The position numbers were made by a program, and so were the translations under genes. From NCBI GenBank assembly GCA_949289575.1, contig CASEOG010000007.1:82086-146085 (forward strand): a stretch of 64,000 nt of DNA, in the 5' to 3' direction. Source of the DNA: an uncultured Spirochaetales bacterium (GTDB lineage Bacteria; Spirochaetota; Spirochaetia; JAFGXN01). A model generated the notes under the pieces. The model was not told the DNA's origin. It worked only from the letters and a program-made list of their open reading frames with translations, and ran no database searches. Below, piece by piece: positions 16,111 to 24,102 of the stretch. The number at the start of each line of letters is the position of its first letter. The stretch's first letter is position 1.

Positions 16111-18269
16111 GACCGGCCAATGACGACGCCGTCTCTTTTGCGGAAGAACGGCATGATAATTCCGAATTCACTTATTTTTTCCCCGAAGACAGTTTCGAAA
16201 ACCGGCGAAAGGCGACTGCCGAAGAGCTGGAAATTCTGCTTCGCAACGGAAACCGTTTTTTAAACGGCAGCGAAAACACTTTTTGGGTTCCCGACGGACA
16301 GAATCTTTTTTATCCCGAAAGAATCGTCGGCTGTGAATTTTCCGGAACCGTTATTCTCGGACAGCTGACACCGGGACGGCTCTGTTTTCATGATTTGAAT
16401 CTGGAAACGGGGCTCTATTTTTCGTATCTCGAGAATTGCCGTATCGGCGATAACTGCGTTATCCGCAATGTCCGGTATCTTTCGAACTATTCGATCGGAA
16501 ATTATGTGATTTTGTTCAATATCGAAGAAATGAGCTGTACGCCCCATTCCAAATTCGGGAACGGTATCCTGAAAGAGGGGGAGCCGGAAAGTGCCCGTAT
16601 TTGGATCGATGTCCGCAACGAGAACGGCGGACGGGCCGTGCTTCCGTTCGAGGGAATGGTAACGGGAGATGCGTGGCTCTGGTCGCGCTTTCGCGATGAC
16701 CGGCCGCTTATGGACCGCTTTTTCGAAATGACGGAAAAAAATAATGACGGCAAACAAAATGTTTTCGGAATTCTCGAGGACCGGATCGTCATAAAAAATA
16801 CACGTCTGATAAAAGATGTCAAAGTGATGAGCGGAGCTTATATCAAAGGAGCTCTGAAACTGAAAAATATGACCGTCTGCTCGTCTCCCGAAGAACCTTC
16901 TCAGATCGGAGAGGGGGTCGAGATGGTCAACGGTATCATGGGAGCGGGCAGTAAAGTTTTTTATCAGGCGGTTGCGGTCCGTTTTGTGCTCGGACGAAAC
17001 TGTCAGTTGAAATACGGAGCCCGACTGCTGCATTCGGTTTTGGGCGATAATTCGACGGTTTCCTGCTGCGAATTGTTGAATAATCTGATCTTTCCGTTTC
17101 ACGAGCAGCATCACAACACCTCGTTTCTGATTGCGGCCGAAATCAGGGGGCAGTCGAATCTGGCTGCCGGAGCCACGGCCGGATCCAACCACAATTCGAG
17201 AAGCCCCGACGGGGAACTGATCGCCGGACGCGGTTTCTGGCCGGGACTGTCGACCGCATTTACGCACAACAGCCGGTTTGCCTCCTTTTGTCTGGCCGCA
17301 CGGGGCAGTTATCTTCACCCGCTCGACATCGTTTATCCGTTTTCTCTGATTTCGATTAACGGAAACGAACTGAGCATTACGCCGGCTTTCTGGTTTACTT
17401 TTAATATGTATGCGGTTGCCCGTAACCGGACCAAATTCGGATTGAGAGACCGCCGCGCGGTCAGGAAACCTTATATCGAAACGGATCCGATTGCTCCGGA
17501 TACGGTGGCGGAGATGACGGCCGCCATGCGCCGTCTCGAACAGCTGACCGGGGAGCAGAATCCGGACGACAGCCGGCCGGCGGCCGCGCTTCTGGCCGAC
17601 GAAACGGCCGAACCGTTTGTGCTGACGGATACACAGGCGCAGAAACGGTACGGAGCGACCGTTATTCATCCCGGCAGAGCCTGGCGCGAATACCGGCGGC
17701 AGCTTCTGCTGTTTGCGGTGCGCACCGTTATCGAAAGAAAAGAGGTCGCCACCGATTCTCTGCGGGCGGAAATCTGTGCGGAATGGGAGAAAAAGCCCCG
17801 TTATACGGAGTGGGAGAATGTCGGCGGTCAGTTGATTCCCTCGGCAAAAGTGAAAGCAATGACGGAGGCAGTGAAAAAAGGCGGTATTACTGATTGGGAG
17901 GGCGTCCACCGCTTTTACGAAAAAAGCGAAGCCGAATATCCGGATGAAAAACTGGGATTGGCAATGGAGGTGATCCGCTTCCTTTACGGCAAACCTCTGT
18001 CGCAGTGGGACGACGGCGAAAAACTCCGGACCGGCAAAGAGGCGGCTGCCGCGGCCGAAGCTGTGTACGAGGCTGCGGCCGAATCGAGAAAGAAAGATTA
18101 CAGCGACCGGTTCCGCCGGATGGTTTACGGCAACAGTGCCGAGCAGGCGGCGGTTCTGAAAACGTTTGAAGAGGATACGTTTTTAAAGCAGCTGCGCCGG
18201 GAAACGGATGAATTGTGCGAACGTATCGGATCGGTTTTCGGCTGTCCGGGAAAGAGGGAGCCGCAATAA
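16104..18269 (+). CDS. DUF4954 family protein (left-handed beta-helix)
   Basis: A 721-aa cytoplasmic protein of the DUF4954 family, found in Bacteroidetes and spirochaetes; its function is unknown. Residues about 70-400 show hexapeptide-like turns (for example VKVMSGAYIKGALKLKNMTV and GRNCQLKYGARLLHSVLGDN), which suggest a left-handed parallel beta-helix as in nucleotidyltransferase-linked acyltransferases. The conserved core includes FPFHEQHHNTSFLIAAEIRG and AAGATAGSNHNSRSPDGE, rich in His and Asn and possibly an active site. The C-terminal about 200 residues are helical. No strong Shine-Dalgarno sequence precedes ATG 16104, and the upstream region is occupied by an antisense tRNA, so transcription may come from the MarR side. 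Confidence 0.8.
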   Translation: MSRPANDDAVSFAEERHDNSEFTYFFPEDSFENRRKATAEELEILLRNGNRFLNGSENTFWVPDGQNLFYPERIVGCEFSGTVILGQLTPGRLCFHDLNLETGLYFSYLENCRIGDNCVIRNVRYLSNYSIGNYVILFNIEEMSCTPHSKFGNGILKEGEPESARIWIDVRNENGGRAVLPFEGMVTGDAWLWSRFRDDRPLMDRFFEMTEKNNDGKQNVFGILEDRIVIKNTRLIKDVKVMSGAYIKGALKLKNMTVCSSPEEPSQIGEGVEMVNGIMGAGSKVFYQAVAVRFVLGRNCQLKYGARLLHSVLGDNSTVSCCELLNNLIFPFHEQHHNTSFLIAAEIRGQSNLAAGATAGSNHNSRSPDGELIAGRGFWPGLSTAFTHNSRFASFCLAARGSYLHPLDIVYPFSLISINGNELSITPAFWFTFNMYAVARNRTKFGLRDRRAVRKPYIETDPIAPDTVAEMTAAMRRLEQLTGEQNPDDSRPAAALLADETAEPFVLTDTQAQKRYGATVIHPGRAWREYRRQLLLFAVRTVIERKEVATDSLRAEICAEWEKKPRYTEWENVGGQLIPSAKVKAMTEAVKKGGITDWEGVHRFYEKSEAEYPDEKLGLAMEVIRFLYGKPLSQWDDGEKLRTGKEAAAAAEAVYEAAAESRKKDYSDRFRRMVYGNSAEQAAVLKTFEEDTFLKQLRRETDELCERIGSVFGCPGKREPQ

Positions 18270-18292
18270 AAAAAGCGGTTCGAAAGAACCGC
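18268..18292 (-). terminator. Intrinsic terminator after tRNA-Pro
   Basis: On the minus strand GCGGTTC-TTTC-GAACCGC is followed by TTTTTTT. It lies just downstream of tRNA-Pro and reaches the stop codon of the DUF4954 gene. Confidence 0.85.
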
Positions 18293-18295
18293 CTA

Positions 18296-18368
18296 TCGGG
18301 TAACCCGGACTTGAACCGGGGACCCCAAGTCCCCCAGACTTGTACGCTAACCACTGCGCCACTACCCG
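18296..18368 (-). tRNA. tRNA-Pro (anticodon GGG)
   Basis: Minus strand cloverleaf of 73 bases: acceptor CGGGTAG/TTACCCG, anticodon stem CAAGT/ACTTG with loop CTGGGGG giving GGG, T arm CCCGG-TTCAAGT-CCGGG, discriminator A, no encoded CCA. The promoter is at 18378-18406. Confidence 0.95.
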
Positions 18369-18377
18369 ATTGAATGC

Positions 18378-18406
18378 ATTGTAATTCTTTTCCGTTTTTT
18401 TGTCAA
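18378..18406 (-). promoter_or_regulatory. Sigma-70 promoter of tRNA-Pro
   Basis: Minus strand TTGACA (18401-18406), 17-base spacer, TACAAT (18378-18383), with the tRNA beginning 9 bases after the -10 box. Confidence 0.85.
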
Positions 18407-18415
18407 GGCGGAAAC

Positions 18416-18444
18416 TTGACCCGAAACACGATTCGGAATAACAT
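18416..18444 (+). promoter_or_regulatory. Sigma-70 promoter of the inositol-monophosphatase-like gene
   Basis: TTGACC (18416-18421), 17-base spacer, TAACAT (18439-18444). It is divergent from and only 9 bases away from the tRNA-Pro -35 box. Confidence 0.65.
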
Positions 18445-18460
18445 GTGACAGAGGACAACA

Positions 18461-19231
18461 ATGGAACAGTTTATCAAATCGACGATTCTGGCAGCCGGCC
18501 GGCTTGCCCGTCAATACAGAAAAAATCTTTCGTCTCTCGAAGTCGAATCGAAATCGGAAAAAGATCTCGTGTCCGAGGCCGATCGGGCCGTCGAGCGTCT
18601 GATTCGAAAGCGTATCGAAAAGAATTTTCCCGATCACACGATTGTCGGGGAAGAGTATGCTCCGAAAGAAGGCTGTTCGAAATTATGGCGGATCGATCCG
18701 ATTGACGGAACGGTATCGTTTCTTTACGGGCAGCTCCATTACTGTGTTTCGATTGCTTATGAGGAAAACGGAGAAACAAAGTACGGTGCGGTTTATGCCC
18801 CGGAAACACGTCGTCTCTTTTTTGCGGCGGCCGGAAAGGGGGCCGAAGTGAACGGGCGTCCGATTTTTTGTCGGAAAACCGCAGATCCGTCCAAGGCGCT
18901 TTTGACTACCGGTTTTGCCTGTATTCGCAGCGGGTTGGAACAGAATAATTTGCCGGTATTCGCACGGATTGTGCCTCAGATTCTGGCCTCGAGGCGGTTC
19001 GGTTCGGCGGCACTCGACTTATGTTATGTGGCCTGCGGAGAGGTCGACGGCTTTTGGGAAATGAATTTAAACAGTTACGATATAGCGGCCGGAGTTTTGA
19101 TCGCCCGCGAGGCCGGCGCCAAAGTGTGCGACTTTTCCGGAGGGACAGCGGGAATGCCGTCGCAGATTGCCGCGGCCTGGCCGCCGCTTGCCGACTGGAT
19201 TTGCGGCGAAGTGAGAAAATCGTTCGGTTAA
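18461..19231 (+). CDS. Inositol monophosphatase family protein
   Basis: A 256-aa Mg2+-dependent phosphatase of the IMPase/FIG superfamily. Metal ligands are visible: Glu64 in IVGEEYA, Asp79 and Asp82 in RIDPIDGT, and a late Asp in NSYDIAAGVLIAREAGA. The normal Trp before DPIDGT is Arg here. Substrates in this family include inositol-1-phosphate, fructose-1,6-bisphosphate and nucleotide 3'-phosphates; the choice cannot be made from sequence. ATG at 18461 follows GAGG within a leader of about ten bases. The gene is transcribed alone and converges on the FGGY kinase gene. Confidence 0.9.
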   Translation: MEQFIKSTILAAGRLARQYRKNLSSLEVESKSEKDLVSEADRAVERLIRKRIEKNFPDHTIVGEEYAPKEGCSKLWRIDPIDGTVSFLYGQLHYCVSIAYEENGETKYGAVYAPETRRLFFAAAGKGAEVNGRPIFCRKTADPSKALLTTGFACIRSGLEQNNLPVFARIVPQILASRRFGSAALDLCYVACGEVDGFWEMNLNSYDIAAGVLIAREAGAKVCDFSGGTAGMPSQIAAAWPPLADWICGEVRKSFG

Positions 19232-19232
19232 A

Positions 19233-19270
19233 GAAACCGGATGCGGTTTTCCGCCGGCAGTACCGGTTTC
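19233..19270. other. Nested inverted repeat between convergent genes
   Basis: Outer arms GAAACCGG (19233-19240) and CCGGTTTC (19263-19270) enclose an inner hairpin GCGG-TTTT-CCGC (19243-19254). There is no T-run, so it is not a standard intrinsic terminator. It sits between the stop codons of the phosphatase gene and the FGGY kinase gene. Confidence 0.5.
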
Positions 19271-19282
19271 GGAAACAGGGGC

Positions 19283-20848
19283 TCAGTCGCGGTATTCTTT
19301 AAACCCCATAATCGGTTTTTTATCCAGCTTCAGCAGTTGCCGGATTATTTGATTCCACCGTTTCAGAATGGTGCGCCGTTTTCCTTCGTCCATCGACGGA
19401 TTGAAAACGGTACAGCTGCCGTTCAACGCTCTCAGTTCGCTTTCGTCTTTCCAGAAGCCGCTGCCGATTCCCGCCATGTAAGCGGCACCCGTTGCCGACA
19501 TATCCGGCTCGGCGGAGCGGGCTACCGTCATTCCCGAAAAATCGGCCAGACTTTGAATCAGTATATCGGAATTGCTGACACCTCCGTCGACATTCACGGC
19601 TCTGATTTTCGTGCGGGTATCTTTTTCCATCCCCGTCAGGATATCGTTAAGACGCAGTGCCAAGCCTTCCAAAACGGCGCGCGCCACATGACAGCGGTGC
19701 GTTGCCAGCGACAGACCGAAAATGGCGGCTCGTGTCCGCGGGTTGAAATAGGGGAAGCGGATTCCGGATGCGGTCGGCACAACCGTGATGCCTTCCGTAT
19801 CCGTACATTGGGAAGCCAGCGCATCCAATTCTTTTCCGTCGGAAGAGAGCCCGATTCCCTGACCGAGCCAGTCAATCAGCGTGCCCGCCGTTGCCACATA
19901 GCCTTCCAGCATGTAAACCGGTTTCCCGTCTTTGACCCAGGCAATCAGAGGAAAGAGTCCCCGTCTCGAAAGCCGGGGCTTCGGCCCGACATTCAGATCG
20001 ACAAAAGCGCCCGAACCCTGCGAAATTTTCACTTCACCCGCATCGAAACAGCAGTGACCGAAGAGAGCCGCCATCTGGTCGCCGAGACAGCCGCGAATCG
20101 GAATCGCTCCGCCGAAAAGTGACGGATCCGTTTCACCGAAATTGCCGTTTGAATCAAGAACCGTCGGAAAGATATTCATCGGAATTCCGAATGTTTTGCA
20201 GATAATCGGATTCCACTTCATTTTAAACGGATTGTACATGGAAGTGGCGGCTGCCTGCGAAGCATCCGTCAGATGATCTCCCGTCATTTTGTAAAGAAAC
20301 CAGCTGTCGGTCGTTCCGAAAGCCGCTTCCCCGCTTTCGCAAAGGCGGCGCAAATCGGGACGTTCGTCGAGAAGCCACAAAAGGCGGGTCGAGGCATGGT
20401 CGGTCGTAAACTTCAGCATCGAAGCCGCGGTGAGCAGCGTGTCGTGCGTAAAAAAAGCACCGACGGCGGCGGCCGCCTGCAGCGCCTTCCATTTCGGCGA
20501 CCGGTTCATGGCATCGACACGGTCGGCGGCCCGCACATCGGCCCATCCGATCAGCGGCGTCAGCGGTGTTCCCGTTTTTTTGTCCCACAGCATGAAAGAA
20601 GCTCTCTGAGCGCTGATGCCCATTGCCGCAATGTCCGAAGCTTTGCAGCCGGCTTTTGCCATGACCTCTTTGACGGCACAAAGAAAAGCATCCCACATCA
20701 TTTCGGGATCGTGCTCCTGTGCGCCGGGACTTCCCGAGACCGACGGCGTCGGAACGGATGCCCGGAAAAGGATTTCGCCCCGACGGTTAAACAAAAAAGA
20801 ACGCAGACTGCGTCCGCCCGAATCGACAGCCAGAATCATTTTATCCAT
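19283..20848 (-). CDS. FGGY-family carbohydrate kinase
   Basis: A 521-aa sugar or polyol kinase with two actin-like ATPase domains. The N-terminal phosphate loop LAVDSGGRSLRSFLF, the substrate-side segment GWADVRAADR, the adenosine-site motif VNVDGGVSNSDILIQ and the downstream MSATGAAYMAGIG are all present. It is glycerol-kinase-like in general layout, but the substrate is unknown and no dehydrogenase or transporter neighbour helps. ATG 20848 lies 7 bases downstream of a TATAAT box without an RBS; the next ATG, three codons on, has GGATAA in front and could be used instead. It is divergent from the ABC ATPase gene. Confidence 0.88.
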   Translation of the reverse strand: MDKMILAVDSGGRSLRSFLFNRRGEILFRASVPTPSVSGSPGAQEHDPEMMWDAFLCAVKEVMAKAGCKASDIAAMGISAQRASFMLWDKKTGTPLTPLIGWADVRAADRVDAMNRSPKWKALQAAAAVGAFFTHDTLLTAASMLKFTTDHASTRLLWLLDERPDLRRLCESGEAAFGTTDSWFLYKMTGDHLTDASQAAATSMYNPFKMKWNPIICKTFGIPMNIFPTVLDSNGNFGETDPSLFGGAIPIRGCLGDQMAALFGHCCFDAGEVKISQGSGAFVDLNVGPKPRLSRRGLFPLIAWVKDGKPVYMLEGYVATAGTLIDWLGQGIGLSSDGKELDALASQCTDTEGITVVPTASGIRFPYFNPRTRAAIFGLSLATHRCHVARAVLEGLALRLNDILTGMEKDTRTKIRAVNVDGGVSNSDILIQSLADFSGMTVARSAEPDMSATGAAYMAGIGSGFWKDESELRALNGSCTVFNPSMDEGKRRTILKRWNQIIRQLLKLDKKPIMGFKEYRD

Positions 20849-20855
20849 GGAATTG

Positions 20856-20884
20856 ATTATACCCCCGAAACGGAGTTTTGGCAA
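20856..20884 (-). promoter_or_regulatory. Sigma-70 promoter of the FGGY kinase gene (leaderless type)
   Basis: Minus strand TTGCCA (20879-20884), 17-base spacer, TATAAT (20856-20861). The start codon at 20848 is 7 bases downstream of the -10 box. Confidence 0.75.
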
Positions 20885-20925
20885 ATTTTTATTTCCGACA
20901 GGTGGATTCGAATTCGCCGTTTGTG

Positions 20926-20931
20926 TATAAT
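20926..20931 (+). promoter_or_regulatory. -10 box of the ABC ATPase gene (leaderless type)
   Basis: TATAAT at 20926-20931, 6 bases before the ATG at 20938. The -35 region (TGGATT, 20903-20908) is weak. No Shine-Dalgarno sequence is present. Confidence 0.6.
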
Positions 20932-20937
20932 TTGTTT

Positions 20938-22413
20938 ATGAACTCTTTACCGCAATTCGAAAACAGCCGGATCGAAAAAGAAGGCCGCTCTCTGGCGGAG
21001 CCGCTGACCTGGCATCCGCAGCCCGGAGAAGTGTGGCTCATCCTGAGCCCGAACGGCGGAGGCAAAGCCTTTTTGGCCGATGTGCTTGCCGGAACGGCGA
21101 CTGCGGACGGCCTTTATCTGCCGCCCGAAAAAAGAGCGGCGGTTGTTTCGCTGGAAGCCGCATCCGCTCTCATCGAAGAAGAACGGAAAAACGACGACTC
21201 GGATTATGTCGAAGGGGGCGTCGATATCGGGCGAACCGTTTACCGTTATCTCGGATGCGACGGAACTGTTTCGCCGCAAGCGCGCCGTATGATCGAACTG
21301 CTCGATCTCGAACGGATTGCCGGCCGCGGACTCAAATATCTTTCGACGGGGGAAATCCGGCGGACGCTGTTGGCGAAAGCCTTTCTTTCCGGAAAAGAGC
21401 TGCTGGTTTTAAGCGATCCGTTTGCCGGTTTGGACAGCCATTCACGAGAGACCCTCTCCGCCTTTTTCGAGTTGGCGGGGACGGCCTGGAAAGAAGGGCG
21501 AAGCCGTGTCTGCCCCCTTTTTTTTGCGGAACGGTTTTGCGAAGTGCCCGAATGCGTGAACCGGATTCTCGCCTTTTCCGACGGAAAAGTGGTTTTCTGC
21601 GGAGACAGAAACGATTATCAGGCGGTCTCGCCGTTATCGGCCGAATCGGAAAACCGTGCGGTTGCCGAAATGGCCGACCGACTGGAGCAAAAGGCCGGAG
21701 AAGCGGGTTTTTGTGATACGGCGCCTCTTGTCGAAATGAAAAATGTCTCCGTACACTGGGATGGGGAGACTGTTCTGGATCGGTTGAATTGGACGGTTCG
21801 CCGGGGAGAACACTGGCTGATTCGGGGGCCCAACGGATGCGGAAAAACAACATTAACGGAGCTGATTACCGGAGACAATCCGCAGCTGTATGCCAATGAA
21901 ATTTATCTTTTCGGTCGAAGACGGGGAACGGGAGAATCGGTTTGGGACATTAAACAAAAACTGGGAATGGTCTCTTACCGTCTTCATCTCGAATACCGGA
22001 TGGTCGGCTCCTGTGATCTGGAAGCGGTCGTCCTTTCCGGATTTTACGATTCCGTCGGGTTATACAATTCCCGAACCGACAGCGAACGCCGGGCCGCCGC
22101 TGCCTGGCTGGCGTTCGGAGGTTTCGGCGGACGGGAAGGAGACTCCTTTTCTTCTCTGACATACGGCGAACAGCGGCTGCTGCTGATTCTGCGTGCCGTT
22201 GTCAAAGCACCGCCGCTTCTGATTCTCGATGAGCCGTGTCACGGGCTCGATGAAACGAACCGGGCGAAAGTTCTTGCGCTTCTTCAGAAAATTGCCGAAA
22301 GAAAAATAACGACACTGCTGCATGTGACGCACGAGCCCGATGAGGTGCTTCCGTGTGAACATCATATTTTGGAAATGGAGAGGGGCGGAATTTACCGTCT
22401 GCTGACAAGATAA
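20938..22413 (+). CDS. Double ABC ATPase, ModF/PhrA-like
   Basis: A 491-aa protein with two ATP-binding cassettes and no membrane segments, the same layout and length as ModF/PhrA. Domain 2 is complete: Walker A GPNGCGKTTL (about residue 302), signature SSLTYGEQRLLL, Walker B LLILDEPCHGLD. Domain 1 is degenerate: Walker A SPNGGGKAFL keeps the lysine but has Ala instead of Ser/Thr, while the signature LSTGEIRRTLLAKA and the Walker B-like LLVLSDPFAGLD remain. Probably one composite site is catalytic. ModF-type proteins have been linked to molybdate transport, but no permease lies here. ATG 20938 is preceded by a -10 box, not an RBS. The FMN dehydrogenase gene starts immediately after the stop. 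Confidence 0.85.
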   Translation: MNSLPQFENSRIEKEGRSLAEPLTWHPQPGEVWLILSPNGGGKAFLADVLAGTATADGLYLPPEKRAAVVSLEAASALIEEERKNDDSDYVEGGVDIGRTVYRYLGCDGTVSPQARRMIELLDLERIAGRGLKYLSTGEIRRTLLAKAFLSGKELLVLSDPFAGLDSHSRETLSAFFELAGTAWKEGRSRVCPLFFAERFCEVPECVNRILAFSDGKVVFCGDRNDYQAVSPLSAESENRAVAEMADRLEQKAGEAGFCDTAPLVEMKNVSVHWDGETVLDRLNWTVRRGEHWLIRGPNGCGKTTLTELITGDNPQLYANEIYLFGRRRGTGESVWDIKQKLGMVSYRLHLEYRMVGSCDLEAVVLSGFYDSVGLYNSRTDSERRAAAAWLAFGGFGGREGDSFSSLTYGEQRLLLILRAVVKAPPLLILDEPCHGLDETNRAKVLALLQKIAERKITTLLHVTHEPDEVLPCEHHILEMERGGIYRLLTR

Positions 22414-23301
22414 ATGGAAAAACATGATTTGTATGATTTGACAAAGGGGCGTTGCCGCGGATGTAAAATTTGCGACGGGATTTTATGCGGCGGGGAGCTT
22501 CCCGGGTGGGGCGGTGTCGACGGAGGCAGCCGTTTTGCGGCAAATGTGCGCTCGTGGGATGATATTCCCGTTATTCCGGCTGCCGGCTTTCCCGAAATTG
22601 CCTACGCGCCGGTTACGGGGGCGGTTCAAAATATCGGAACGGATGAGGAAGAGCCGTTTTACCGGATTGCTGCCGAGAGCGCCAAAAACGCCGGAATCGG
22701 GTTTTGTATCGGTGACGGCTTTCCCGATATCAAGCTCGATGCGGGAATTGCCGCAGCCGCACAGAGCGGATTGACAGCCGATGTGTTTATAAAACCGTAT
22801 CCGGATCGTTTGTGGCTCGAGAGGGCGGAACGGGCGGCGGCTGTTGCCGGATTTATCGGTATCGATATCGATTCCTGGCAGATTGCGACTATGGCGGGAC
22901 AGGCTGTTATGGAACGGAAAACCGCTTCCCAACTGAAGAAACTCAAAAAAAGCATCCGTTTTCCGTTTGTGATTAAAGGGATCTGCGATAAAGATACGGT
23001 GTCGCTGCTGGAAGAGGTGATGCCCGATGCCGCGGTGATTTCCAATCACGGCGGGCGGGTGGCGTCGCCGCCGGAAGGAACGGCCGTTTTACTGCAGCGT
23101 TACGGGGCGGCTGTGCGCCGGTACAGCGGGGCGGTTTGGGTCGACGGCGGTCTGCGAAACGAAAACCATTTGAAGAAAGCGGCCGCGCTCGGTGCCGGAA
23201 GGGTATTAATCGGGCGGCCGCTCATACAGGGGGTTCTTTTACGGGGTGCGGACGGAATGCGGGCGGTTCTCGAAAACGATTACGGTTTTTCGAACCGTTG
23301 A
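22414..23301 (+). CDS. FMN-dependent alpha-hydroxy-acid dehydrogenase-like protein
   Basis: A 295-aa TIM-barrel flavoprotein of the lactate-oxidase / type 2 IPP-isomerase superfamily. FMN-binding segments VIKGICDKDT, VISNHGGR, WVDGGLRNENH and VLIGRPLIQG are visible, including the catalytic-type His in SNHGGR. The N-terminus has a cysteine cluster, CRGCKICDGILC, followed by GGELPGWGG, as in a subgroup of anaerobe proteins annotated alpha-hydroxy-acid oxidizing. The physiological substrate and electron acceptor are unknown. Its ATG abuts the ABC ATPase stop (TAA-ATG), so the pair is an operon. The 3' end overlaps the convergent transporter gene by 22 bases. Confidence 0.83.
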   Translation: MEKHDLYDLTKGRCRGCKICDGILCGGELPGWGGVDGGSRFAANVRSWDDIPVIPAAGFPEIAYAPVTGAVQNIGTDEEEPFYRIAAESAKNAGIGFCIGDGFPDIKLDAGIAAAAQSGLTADVFIKPYPDRLWLERAERAAAVAGFIGIDIDSWQIATMAGQAVMERKTASQLKKLKKSIRFPFVIKGICDKDTVSLLEEVMPDAAVISNHGGRVASPPEGTAVLLQRYGAAVRRYSGAVWVDGGLRNENHLKKAAALGAGRVLIGRPLIQGVLLRGADGMRAVLENDYGFSNR

Positions 23302-23960
23302 AGGTGCACGGCCGCGTAAACGAGCGGTGTGTCGCAGAGTGTCACGAAAGCTTTAATGACATAAGTTGTCAGAAAAATTTCGAACAGAACCGAATTCCCG
23401 TACAGACCGTAAAAAGCAACGGTAACAAAGACGAGAGTATCCAATAACTGACTGACCAGCGAACTCATGTTGTTTCGGATAAAAATCCATTTTTTTTCCG
23501 GCAGAAGCCGTTTCCAGAAATGGTAGGCCCATACATCGTGAATCTGGGAAACCGCAAAAGCAGCCAGGCTGGCAGCAATCAGCCGCGGCATAAGAGTAAA
23601 AAGCCCTTCCATGGAATTTTGTACGAGATCCGTCGGTGCCGGCTCGTAAAGCAGGGTGGTCTGAAAAAGCAGTGTCGAAAATATCAGGGAAAAAAATCCG
23701 ATCAGGACCGCTTTGCGGGCCTCTTTTTTCCCGTAATTTTCCGACAGAATATCGGTTACGGTAAAAGTCGAAGCGTAAAGAATATTGCCGAGCGTGCAGG
23801 TTATGCCGAATAATTCGACTGTTTTCTGGACCTGAATGTTGGCAACAATAACGGCAATCGGAATCCAGACATAAAGTCCTGTTTTTCCGAAAAAACGGTA
23901 GACAGCCAGCAGGGCGGCAAAGCAGAAAAGAATCATGCCTCCGCCAAGGAATTCATTCAT
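23280..23960 (-). CDS. yhhQ: Queuosine precursor transporter (YhhQ/VUT family)
   Basis: A 226-aa inner-membrane protein with six or seven helices, matching the YhhQ (VUT) family that imports 7-cyano-7-deazaguanine or related queuosine precursors. Visible family segments are TFTVTDILSENYGKKEARKA, FAVSQIHDVWAYHFWK and RNNMSSLVSQLLDTLVF. ATG 23960 has GGAGG seven bases upstream. A longer in-frame start at 23999 lacks an RBS and would overlap a leader that could fold into a small pseudoknot. The gene is transcribed alone. Confidence 0.92.
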   Translation of the reverse strand: MNEFLGGGMILFCFAALLAVYRFFGKTGLYVWIPIAVIVANIQVQKTVELFGITCTLGNILYASTFTVTDILSENYGKKEARKAVLIGFFSLIFSTLLFQTTLLYEPAPTDLVQNSMEGLFTLMPRLIAASLAAFAVSQIHDVWAYHFWKRLLPEKKWIFIRNNMSSLVSQLLDTLVFVTVAFYGLYGNSVLFEIFLTTYVIKAFVTLCDTPLVYAAVHLQRFEKP

Positions 23961-23968
23961 AGAAACCT

Positions 23969-23998
23969 CCGGTTTTGTGCGGGTTTTCCGGCACCGCA
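23969..23998 (-). other. Possible H-type pseudoknot over the yhhQ ribosome binding site
   Basis: On the minus strand TGCGG (23994-23998) can pair with CCGCA (23978-23982), and CCGG in its loop (23988-23991) can pair with CCGG (23969-23972), which leads into the Shine-Dalgarno sequence GGAGG. The loop layout (A-rich linker before the second strand) recalls small preQ1 riboswitches, but it does not match the published consensus as I know it. Confidence 0.3.
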
Positions 23999-24049
23999 AA
24001 ACAAATTTATCATATTTTCGAAAAAAAATCTCCGTTTTGATGTAATTTC

Positions 24050-24078
24050 TTGACAGGTTACCTGTTTTTTATAATAAT
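24050..24078 (+). promoter_or_regulatory. Promoter with palindromic operator for the small lipoprotein gene
   Basis: TTGACA at 24050-24055, with candidate -10 boxes TATAAT (24070-24075, 14-base spacer) or AATAAT (24073-24078, 17-base spacer). A perfect 13-base palindrome, ACAGGTTACCTGT (24053-24065), covers the end of the -35 box and the spacer, the expected place for a repressor. Confidence 0.65.
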
Positions 24079-24102
24079 ACACTCAATAAGGAGGTTATAT
24101 CG

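Noticed and set aside
16260..17909. A 549-codon antisense frame opposite the DUF4954 gene, and similar ones at 50034-51407, 57695-59092 and 27553-28635
   Set aside because: All lie opposite well-supported genes and show the Arg/Gly/His-rich composition of shadow frames.
23969..23998. Calling the yhhQ leader a preQ1 riboswitch outright
   Set aside because: Loop and linker sequences do not fit the preQ1-I consensus; kept only as a low-confidence structure.
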